Source of the DNA: Alphaproteobacteria bacterium
GTDB lineage: Bacteria > Pseudomonadota > Alphaproteobacteria > Rhizobiales > Xanthobacteraceae
Direction of reading: 5' to 3'
Assembly (NCBI GenBank): GCA_005884465.1
Contig: VAZH01000312.1
Coordinates: 1 to 6,925, forward strand
DNA length: 6,925 nt
The notes under the pieces are model-generated. The model was given only the letters and a program-made list of their open reading frames with translations, did not search any database and had not been told where the DNA came from. The position numbers were made by a program, and so were the translations under genes. Below, piece after piece: positions 1 to 5,764 of the stretch (its first letter is position 1; the number at the start of each line of letters is the position of its first letter).

Positions 1-1152
1 AGAGATTTCATGGGGAGCGATCCCCGGCTCGACAATCAGCGCCACGCCGCCGGTTGAGGTGAACTTGATGGCGTTGCCTGCGAGATTGAGCAGCACCTGC
101 CGCAGCCGCGCCGCATCGCCGACCACTTCCGCTGGCAGCCGCTCGTCGACATAGGCGGCGATCTCGAGCTTTCTTGCCTGCGCCCGTGGCGCCAGGAGTT
201 CGGTGATGTCCTCGATCAACGCGGCAAGGGCGAAGGGACGGTGTTCGAGGTCGATCTTGCCGGCCTCGATCTTGGAATAATCCAACAGCTCCTCGATCAG
301 CGAGAGCAAAGCGTCCCCCGAGCTTTTCACCGCCTTGGCATAGGTCATCTGCTCCGGCGTCAGCGGCGTATCCAGCAGCAACCCGCTCATGCCGATGATG
401 CCGTTAAGCGGCGTGCGAATTTCGTGGCTGGCCATCGCGAGGAACCGCGACTTGGCACGGCTGGCTGCATCGGCCTGATCGCGCGCTTCGGCAAGCGCGC
501 GCTCGGTCTCGGTGCGGTCGGTGACGTCGCGGCCGACGCATTGCATCTCGGCCGCCCGGCCGGCGTCGCTACGGACGAGGCCTTCGCGCCATGCGATCCA
601 TCGCGGCTCCAACGGGCCGGCGATCTTCTGGTCATGAATCCGCGTGCCATCAGGATCGAGCGCGCTCTCGCCTTGCTCAAGCACGGTGAATGCGAAGCGG
701 CTGCCGGCCAGCGCGCTGCGCGGTTGCCCGGCCAGTTCGCAATAGGCGTCGTTGACGAAGGTGATGGCGCCTGCGGCATCGCGCAGCACGATCAGGTCGC
801 CCTGGGATTCGAACAGGCTGCGGGCGCGTTGCTCGGCCTCCTGCAATTCCCAATTGCGGTCGGCCAGCGCCTCGTTGTGCAGTGTTATCTTGCGAAGTTT
901 CTTGCGCATCCAGCGCAAGCGGGTGCTCAAGGTGGCGAGCGCGAAGCAGGCAATTGCGAACAGGAAGCTGGCGCCGATCGCAAAGGCGTGGGGGTCATAG
1001 CCGGCTTGTTCGGATCGGCTTCCAGCGATGAATCCATAGGCGCCGCCGAAGGCGGCGGAAAAAATCATGAACGAACGAATCGCGCCGGTGAGCCACGGGT
1101 GACGTCGCGCAAAGCGGCGTAGCCGTAACTTGATCCGGAAAAATCGCCGCAT
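1..1152 (-). CDS. Membrane-bound PAS sensor histidine kinase (3' end outside window)
   Basis: The frame is open from the left edge to an in-frame TGA upstream of 1263. It gives 384 residues when started at ATG 1152, which has an AGGGG stretch about 9 nt upstream. ATG 1203, with GAGG upstream, is an alternative start. A basic N-terminus (about 1-20) precedes two hydrophobic segments (about 25-44 and 55-74) joined by a loop of only about 10 residues, so there is little room for an external sensor domain. A charged, probably coiled linker (about 80-112) leads to a PAS-like domain (about 113-215, ending in GRDVTDRTE). The HisKA domain holds the H-box [10 protein letters not shown] with phosphoacceptor His243. 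The start of the HATPase domain is visible as [16 protein letters not shown], with N-box Asn356 and Asn360. The G boxes and any receiver domain fall outside the window. It autophosphorylates by family knowledge; signal and partner are unknown. It lies about 208 bp after the comM stop, behind a TTAA-N7-TTAA site. Confidence 0.9.
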   Translation of the reverse strand, partial: MRRFFRIKLRLRRFARRHPWLTGAIRSFMIFSAAFGGAYGFIAGSRSEQAGYDPHAFAIGASFLFAIACFALATLSTRLRWMRKKLRKITLHNEALADRNWELQEAEQRARSLFESQGDLIVLRDAAGAITFVNDAYCELAGQPRSALAGSRFAFTVLEQGESALDPDGTRIHDQKIAGPLEPRWIAWREGLVRSDAGRAAEMQCVGRDVTDRTETERALAEARDQADAASRAKSRFLAMASHEIRTPLNGIIGMSGLLLDTPLTPEQMTYAKAVKSSGDALLSLIEELLDYSKIEAGKIDLEHRPFALAALIEDITELLAPRAQARKLEIAAYVDERLPAEVVGDAARLRQVLLNLAGNAIKFTSTGGVALIVEPGIAPHEIS

Positions 1153-1292
1153 CGCCAATACCCCTGAGATTGCCTTGTCGCGATCGCGTCCCGCGGTCGG
1201 CATTGAGACCGCCTCGGCGCGCGTCGTGTGCTTGAGGACGACGATGAGACGGCGACCTTGCAAAGTGCTTGAGGCCGGGCGGCGTCACACGG

Positions 1293-1704
1293 TGCGATGA
1301 GAACAACATTAATGAAGTATTAAGAAGCCAAACCCGGAGCGAGGTGGCTTGCAGGCCCGTTCAGGCGGCGCGCCGGAGGTCTTCGGCCAGCGCGCGGTAG
1401 GACAAGGCTTCGGCCAGATGCAGCCGGCCGATTTTTCCGGCACCATCGAGGTCGGCGAGCGTGCGGGCGACGCGCAGCACGCGGTGATAGCCCCGCGCCG
1501 ACAGCCGCATGGTCTCGGCGGCATCGCGCAGCAGTTTTTGGCCCTGCGCATCCGGCTGCGCGATTTCTTCCAGTACCGACGCCGGCGCCTCCGCATTGGT
1601 GCGGATATGCGGCAATCCGGCCGCGGCGTAACGCGCCATCTGGACATCGCGCGCCGCGGCGACGCGCGCGGCGACTTCCGCCGAGCCTTCGGCCGGCGGC
1701 GGCA
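1293..1704. repeat. 412-bp direct repeat, copy 1 (likely the original)
   Basis: I compared this block base by base with 4084-4495 and found no difference over 412 bp, at a constant offset of 2791. It spans the last 113 codons of comM, the comM stop, and 68 bp of the spacer towards the histidine kinase. This copy is probably the source, because beyond 1704 the ComM reading frame continues without a break, and beyond 1293 the sequence runs into the leader of the kinase. The other copy is out of context inside yraN. Confidence 0.97.
1309..1323 (-). promoter_or_regulatory. Candidate CtrA box, TTAA-N7-TTAA, upstream of the histidine kinase
   Basis: The sequence reads TTAA, seven bases, TTAA, and matches on both strands. 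This is the full-site consensus for CtrA, the cell-cycle response regulator of alphaproteobacteria. It lies about 157 bp upstream of the kinase ATG at 1152 (106 bp from the alternative start at 1203), in an AT-rich patch within GC-rich DNA, and just after the comM stop. It is not followed by the extra C of the best sites. Control of the kinase by CtrA is inferred from motif and position only, and I could not assign -35/-10 boxes. Confidence 0.5.
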
Positions 1705-2869
1705 GGATCAGGTCTGCAGCGGTCACCGCCGGCACCTCGATCCGCAGATCGATGCGGTCCATCAGCGGCCCCGAGATGCGGGTCTGATAGTCCGATGTGC
1801 AGCGGTCGATGCGTCCGCGCTTGCAGGAATAGCCGGGCTCATAGGCGTGGCCGCAGCGGCAGGGGTTCATCGCGGCAACCAGCATGAAGCGCGCCGGATA
1901 GGTGACGCGATGATTGGCGCGCGACACCGCGACCTCGCCGTTCTCCAGCGGCTGGCGCAGCGAATCCAGCACCCGCGGATCGAACTCCGGTATTAGGTAG
2001 CAAACTCACCAAGCCAGAAGTGGAGCCTTACGGGCCCTGCTCGACATCGGGCGCGAGAGGCGGGGCGCGCGGAACGGCCGTCGCGCGGTCAGCGCGCCGC
2101 CTTCGATTTCGCCGGCGACGGAGGCAATCATCGATACTTCGAGCAGTTCGGACGGCGACAGCGGCGGCAGGATCGAGGGCAGCCTTGCTGCCAGCATCGA
2201 CTTGCCGGCGCCCGGAGAGCCGATCATCAACAGATGATGCCCGCCAGCCGCCGCAATCTCGAGCGCGCGCTTGGCGCTTTCCTGACCCTTGATGTCGCGC
2301 AGATCGAGCAGTGCTTCCTCGCGCTCATGAACCTTCGGCGAGGGTCGCGACAGCACCTGCGTGCCCTTGAAATGATTCGCGATCTGGATCAGCGAGCTTG
2401 CCGCGACGATCTGGATATCCGGGCTTGCCCAGGCCGCCTCCGCTCCGCAAGCGGCGGGACAGATCAGTCCTTCGTCGCGCGCATTGGCGCCGATCGCCGC
2501 CGGCAACACGCCGGCGACCGGCGCGATCGACCCGTCGAGCCCGAGTTCGCCAAGCACCGTGAAGCCAGAAAGCGCATCCGGCGGAATGGCGCCGATCGCC
2601 GCCATCAGCCCGAGCGCGATCGGCAAATCGTAATGGCTGCCCTCCTTGGGCAGGTCGGCGGGCGCCAGATTGACCGTGATCCGGCGTGCCGGGAGCGCCA
2701 GCCCGGAGGCGATCAGCGCCGAGCGAACCCGCTCGCGGGCCTCGGAAACCGCCTTGTCGGGGAGGCCGACAATGGCAAAAGCGGGCAATCCGGGCGCGAC
2801 CTGCACCTGCACGTCGACGGCGCGGGCTTCGATCCCCTCAAAGGCTACCGTGGAAACCCGCTGAACCAT
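1361..2869 (-). pseudogene. comM: comM/yifB AAA+ helicase gene, interrupted
   Basis: ComM (YifB, Mg-chelatase-like family) is a hexameric AAA+ helicase that drives branch migration during natural transformation. ATG 2869 is chosen because GAGGG lies 5 nt upstream; an in-frame TTG at 2887 is less likely. Residues 1-269 look normal: a Lon-like N-terminal domain, then the ATPase start with Walker A GSPGAGKS at 217-224. After RRPFRAP the family sequence stops. About 24 codons of unrelated sequence follow, with an in-frame TGA at 2006-2008. ComM then resumes in the same frame at 1990 with PEFDPRVLDS and runs to the TGA at 1361. The resumed part has the cysteine cluster CRC...C...C, the ISGPLMDRIDL segment and the C-terminal domain. 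Family members have about 34 residues at the gap (HHSAS to GVLFLDEL), so Walker B is missing. The gene starts 75 bp after the gshB stop. If the sequence is right, the ATPase should be dead. Confidence 0.9.
1991..2062. other. Unrecognised filler sequence replacing the comM Walker B region
   Basis: ComM homology ends at about 2063 (codons for RAP) and resumes at 1990 (codons for PEF). The roughly 72 bp between match nothing I recognise. The part at 1991-2030 is only about 45% GC, clearly below the flanks. It has no terminal inverted repeats, no flanking target duplication and no obvious gene. The right breakpoint is uncertain by several bases, because the first codons after RAP keep a faint likeness to the family (a Ser and a Met in register). 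The length is in frame with comM, but it carries the TGA that stops translation. Confidence 0.7.
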
Positions 2870-2944
2870 GCCCGCCCTCTTGCGCAACGGAAGGTAGCGG
2901 AAGGCGGCGGCGATGGCAAGAACATTAGGGGAACAGGACTGGCG

Positions 2945-3886
2945 TTACCCCCGCTTCTTCTCGATCACGTCCCAGATCTTCGCCGCGACGTCGGGCCCGC
3001 CAAGGCGCGCGATGGCGCGGATGCCGGTTGGCGAGGTCACGTTGATTTCGGTGAGATTGCCGTCGATGACGTCGATGCCGACGAACAACAGTCCGCGCTC
3101 GCGCAGCGTCGGACCCAATGTTTCGCAGATTTCGCGCTCGCGCGGGGTTAGCTCGGTGGCCTGCGCTGCGCCGCCGCGGACCATGTTGGAGCGCAGATCG
3201 TCCGGCGCCGGCACGCGGTTGACGGCCCCGGCAAACTCGCCATCGACCAGGAGGATGCGCTTGTCGCCGTGTTTGACCTCGGGAACAAAGCGCTGGATCA
3301 CCCACGGTTCGCGAAAGGTCACGGAAAACATGTCGTAGAGCGAACCGAAATTCATGTCCTGCGGCATGACGCGAAATACCGCGGCACCGCCGTGGCCATG
3401 CAGCGGTTTCATGACAACGGCGCCGTGCTCGTCTCGGAACGCGTTGATCTCGTCGAGATCGCGCGAAATCAACGTCGGTGGCATCAATTTCGCAAAATTC
3501 ATCACGAACAGCTTTTCCGGCGCATTGCGCACGCCGACCGGATCGTTCACCACCAGCGTTTTCGGATGCAGCCGCTCAAGGAAATGCGTCGAGGTGATGT
3601 AGGCGAGATCGAACGGCGGGTCTTGCCGCAGCAGGATGACGTCGAATGCCGCAAGCGGCTCGCGCCGCGGCTCGCCCAGTGTGAAATGATCGCCGGGCTC
3701 ATCGCGCACGGTGAGCGTCTGTATCGGCGCGGCCAGCTCCTCGCCGCGCAGCGAAAGCTTGTCCGGCGTGTAATAGGAAAGCCCGTGGCCGCGCTTTTGT
3801 GCTTCCAAAAGCAGCGCGAAGGTCGAATCGCCGCGAATGTTGATGCGCTCGATGGGGTCCATCTGGACCGCGACGTTCAATTTCAT
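2945..3886 (-). CDS. gshB: Glutathione synthetase
   Basis: GshB is the cytoplasmic ATP-grasp ligase that joins gamma-glutamylcysteine and glycine, with ATP hydrolysis, in the last step of glutathione synthesis. The product has 313 residues, full length for the family (E. coli about 316). The N-terminal domain opens with the typical [14 protein letters not shown] at 9-22. The ATP-grasp domain shows Lys160, the glycine-rich loop PLHGHGG at 161-167, [10 protein letters not shown] at 208-217, Asp272, and Glu280/Asn282 in EINVTSPTG, at the positions of the metal ligands known in E. coli GshB. No key residue is missing. ATG 3886 has only a weak ribosome site (CGGAT). In the usual order it follows yraN, here 34 bp after the yraN stop, and was probably co-transcribed with rsmI-yraN. 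A 412-bp insertion carrying a TTAA-N7-TTAA site now lies about 200 bp upstream, so its transcription may differ from that in relatives. Confidence 0.97.
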   Translation of the reverse strand: MKLNVAVQMDPIERINIRGDSTFALLLEAQKRGHGLSYYTPDKLSLRGEELAAPIQTLTVRDEPGDHFTLGEPRREPLAAFDVILLRQDPPFDLAYITSTHFLERLHPKTLVVNDPVGVRNAPEKLFVMNFAKLMPPTLISRDLDEINAFRDEHGAVVMKPLHGHGGAAVFRVMPQDMNFGSLYDMFSVTFREPWVIQRFVPEVKHGDKRILLVDGEFAGAVNRVPAPDDLRSNMVRGGAAQATELTPREREICETLGPTLRERGLLFVGIDVIDGNLTEINVTSPTGIRAIARLGGPDVAAKIWDVIEKKRG

Positions 3887-4099
3887 GTTGTTGATCCGAG
3901 GGCCTGTCAGGTTGGGGCTTTCATGGGCTGGCGTCGAACGCCGCTAACAAATGGCGCGGCAGCCGTCGCGGCGCAATCAGCATGGCGTCAAAACGCAGCT
4001 CGAAATCGGCGTGTTCGGGATGTGTCATCAGCCAGCCTTGCGCGGCATCGATAATGCGCCGCTGCTGGCGCGGCGTCACCGCATGCGATGAGAACAACA

Positions 4100-4114
4100 T
4101 TAATGAAGTATTAA
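4100..4114 (-). promoter_or_regulatory. Candidate CtrA box, duplicated copy, upstream of gshB
   Basis: This is the second copy of the TTAA-N7-TTAA site, carried here by the repeat. It lies 214 bp upstream of the gshB ATG, in the same orientation that the first copy has towards the histidine kinase. If the repeat includes a promoter, transcripts from here would run through the 3' fragment of yraN into gshB. The leader bases of the kinase beyond 1293 were not duplicated, so a promoter downstream of the site would not have been copied. Function is inference only. Confidence 0.4.
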
Positions 4115-4151
4115 GAAGCCAAACCCGGAGCGAGGTGGCTTGCAGGCCCGT

Positions 4152-4494
4152 TCAGGCGGCGCGCCGGAGGTCTTCGGCCAGCGCGCGGTAGGACAAGGCT
4201 TCGGCCAGATGCAGCCGGCCGATTTTTCCGGCACCATCGAGGTCGGCGAGCGTGCGGGCGACGCGCAGCACGCGGTGATAGCCCCGCGCCGACAGCCGCA
4301 TGGTCTCGGCGGCATCGCGCAGCAGTTTTTGGCCCTGCGCATCCGGCTGCGCGATTTCTTCCAGTACCGACGCCGGCGCCTCCGCATTGGTGCGGATATG
4401 CGGCAATCCGGCCGCGGCGTAACGCGCCATCTGGACATCGCGCGCCGCGGCGACGCGCGCGGCGACTTCCGCCGAGCCTTCGGCCGGCGGCGGC
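4152..4494 (-). pseudogene. Duplicated comM 3' fragment (C-terminal 113 codons)
   Basis: The frame encodes the ComM C-terminal region from PPPAEGSAEV to LAEDLRRAA and stops with TGA at 4152-4154, exactly as in the parent gene. It lacks the ATPase domain and any native start. The frame stays open upstream to a GTG at 4580, which could give a 142-residue hybrid whose first 29 residues are out-of-frame yraN sequence. I see no convincing ribosome site for that hybrid, so it is treated as a gene fragment. It matters mainly as homology for recombination with comM. Confidence 0.85.
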
Positions 4495-4582
4495 ACGGCT
4501 CTCGGCGGAGAGGCCGGTTCGAAACGCCGCGACCCGCGCGGCAGAGGCGAGTTTTGCGAGTTCATCGGGCGGTAAGGCACCG

Positions 4583-5542
4583 TCAGTCTTCGCCATCGGC
4601 ATCCCTGGGGCCAACATCTTTCGAAAGTTCAAGCGCGCGGGCATAGATGGCGCGGCGCGGCCGGCCGGAGACTTCGACCGCGTGCGCCACCGCATCCTTG
4701 ACGCTGTCGCGTGTGAGCGACGACCGCAACAACTCGTCCAGCTCGTGCTCTGCCATGACCAGCGCGCCCGCCGCCGGCGGGCCGATCACCAGCACGAATT
4801 CGCCGCGGGTTTCCAGCGTGTAGGCTGCGTCCGCGAGTTGGGACAGCGGCGCGCGCCTGACGTCTTCATGCATCTTGGTCATTTCGCGGCAGATCGCGGC
4901 GTCGCGCGGACCCATGATGTCGGCGAGATCGCGAAGCGTGTCCTGCACGCGGTTTCCCGATTCGAACATGACAAGCGTGGCGTCGATCCGCTTAAGCTCA
5001 ACAAGTCGCGCGCGGCGTGCGGTTTCCTTGGTCGGCAGAAAGCCTTCAAAGAAAAACCGGTCGGTGGGAAGCGCCGCGACCGACAGCGCAGATAGCACCG
5101 AGGAAGGTCCCGGCAGCGCAATCACCTGGTGACCCGCCGCGCAGACTTCCCGCACCAATTTGAAACCAGGGTCGGAGATCAGAGGTGTGCCGGCATCCGA
5201 GACCAGGGCGATGGAGGCGCCCTGCGCCAGCCGCTCGAGGATCTTTGGGCGCGCCAGCGCGGCGTTGTGTTCGTGATAGGGTTTGAGCTGCGCCGAGATG
5301 GCGTAGCGCTCGGTCAGCCGGCGGGTGATGCGGGTATCCTCGCAGGCAATGAGGTCGACGCCGGCCAGCGTTTCCAGCGCCCGCAAGGTGATGTCGCCGA
5401 GATTGCCGATTGGAGTGGCCACCAGATGCAGGCCTGGGGCGGCCTTCGGCGCGGTCAGGACATGGCCCGCGACGGTAAATGTACGGGTGGCGTGTCCCGT
5501 CAGGCCTTCAGGCGTATTTATCGAAGCAGCTTTTGCGCGCAT
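4583..5542 (-). CDS. rsmI: 16S rRNA (cytidine1402-2'-O)-methyltransferase RsmI
   Basis: RsmI methylates the 2'-OH of C1402 in the decoding centre of 16S rRNA, using S-adenosylmethionine. The product has 319 residues. The family signatures are clear: ATPIGNLGDIT at 42-52, CEDTR at 67-71, YHEHN at 89-93, LVSDAGTPLISDPG at 113-126 and LPGPSS at 143-148, the last two being typical of the SAM-binding tetrapyrrole-methylase fold. The C-terminal part (about 272-305, with SVKDAVAHAVEVSGRPRRAIY) matches the small helical end domain. About 35 residues before GLHLVATP make it longer than E. coli RsmI (286 residues). ATG 5542 has no good ribosome site, so the start is less certain than the gene. It overlaps the yraN start by 14 nt, which indicates an operon, and is divergent from the lipoprotein gene, as in E. 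coli (rsmI/lpoA/yraN region). It appears intact. Confidence 0.96.
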   Translation of the reverse strand: MRAKAASINTPEGLTGHATRTFTVAGHVLTAPKAAPGLHLVATPIGNLGDITLRALETLAGVDLIACEDTRITRRLTERYAISAQLKPYHEHNAALARPKILERLAQGASIALVSDAGTPLISDPGFKLVREVCAAGHQVIALPGPSSVLSALSVAALPTDRFFFEGFLPTKETARRARLVELKRIDATLVMFESGNRVQDTLRDLADIMGPRDAAICREMTKMHEDVRRAPLSQLADAAYTLETRGEFVLVIGPPAAGALVMAEHELDELLRSSLTRDSVKDAVAHAVEVSGRPRRAIYARALELSKDVGPRDADGED

Positions 5543-5764
5543 AATGCCAATGTAGAGGGAACACAGCGCTTACGCCACGATCGTGCGCGGTGCGGCATGC
5601 CGTGCTGCACAATGGCGAGAAAACAGGGTCTGGATGGCCCGCGCGCTGCGCAATAAATCCCTTTGTTTTGGTTAACTATTCGTCGACAATATGCCTGAAT
5701 CCACCTGCTGATCACGGGAGGTTCAAGTCCTGGCCGGTCTCGGTCGGCCGAGAGAAGAGATGCG
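5543..5764. promoter_or_regulatory. Divergent promoter region between rsmI and the lipoprotein gene
   Basis: These 222 bp separate two divergent starts, so they must hold promoters for both directions. The middle (about 5650-5695) is AT-rich, with TTTGTTTTGGTTAACTATTC as the most promoter-like stretch. It includes GTTAAC, which is at most a CtrA half-site. I could not assign a -35/-10 pair with normal spacing on either strand. No small ORF with a good ribosome site is evident. Confidence 0.5.
5738..5753 (+). other. Possible leader hairpin just before the lipoprotein ribosome site
   Basis: TCTCGG and CCGAGA form a 6-bp perfect stem around a 4-base loop (TCGG). It lies directly before the purine-rich AGAAGAGA that should serve as the ribosome site for the ATG at 5765. 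No U-run follows, so it is not an intrinsic terminator. An effect on translation initiation is possible but unproven, and such short stems are common in GC-rich DNA. Confidence 0.3.

Larger units (their letters stand above)
4084..4495. repeat. 412-bp direct repeat, copy 2, inside yraN
   Basis: This block is identical to 1293-1704 over all 412 bp and lies in the same orientation. On both sides the sequence switches directly to yraN codons. I see no target-site duplication, terminal inverted repeat or transposase. Beyond the left edge, a further 10 bp (GCGGCGTCAC at 4070-4079 and 1279-1288) also match in the same register after four mismatches. The right edge falls in a GCC/GGC-rich run where native yraN probably also codes for Ala-Ala-Ala. 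Both edges therefore have plausible microhomology. Confidence 0.97.
3921..4596 (-). pseudogene. yraN: yraN (UPF0102 predicted nuclease), core replaced by a 412-bp comM-derived segment
   Basis: Two ends of one gene flank the repeat. The 5' fragment (4596 to about 4496) encodes about 34 residues from MAKTDGALPP to TGLSAESR. The start at 4596 has AGGG 6 nt upstream and overlaps the rsmI stop by 14 nt; ATG 4602 is an alternative. The 3' fragment (4082 to 3921) encodes 53 residues from [12 protein letters not shown] to [10 protein letters not shown] and then TGA. Alphaproteobacterial YraN proteins of about 130 residues have some 48 residues between these parts, including GEIDIVA and FVEVKAR, the PD-(D/E)XK-like core. 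That core is absent. Reading from the native start crosses into the repeat out of the ComM frame and ends at TAA 4111, giving 161 residues of which only about 34 are native. YraN is an uncharacterised predicted nuclease, often found beside comM and dprA in bacteria. Confidence 0.9.

Noticed and set aside
241..1122. Long plus-strand frame opposite the histidine kinase
   Set aside because: It is an antisense shadow. The minus strand encodes clear PAS and HisKA motifs over the same bases, and the plus frame has no recognisable domain.
2006..2008. In-frame TGA in comM as a recoded (selenocysteine or readthrough) codon
   Set aside because: The surrounding 24 codons are not ComM sequence, the Walker B motif is gone, and no selenocysteine-type hairpin is evident. 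A lesion explains it better.
1990..2024. Likeness of the filler start (GTATTAGGTAGC) to the repeat spacer at 1317 (GTATTAAGAAGC)
   Set aside because: The match covers only about 12 of 15 bases and then fades, so chance is the simplest explanation.
2234..4054. Long plus-strand frames opposite comM and gshB (2234-3151 and 3269-4054)
   Set aside because: These are GC-driven shadows of confident minus-strand genes and show no domain or convincing ribosome site.
4084..4495. Repeat copy 2 as an insertion sequence or MITE
   Set aside because: It is a copy of a comM end and spacer, without transposase, terminal inverted repeats or target duplication.
5593..5602. Ten-base palindrome CGGCATGCCG in the rsmI/lipoprotein spacer
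   Set aside because: Short GC palindromes are common in this DNA. It does not extend, and no second copy suggests an operator.
5719..5735. tRNA T-arm-like GGTTCAAGTCC
   Set aside because: The flanking stem does not pair fully, and no acceptor, anticodon or D arm can be built around it.
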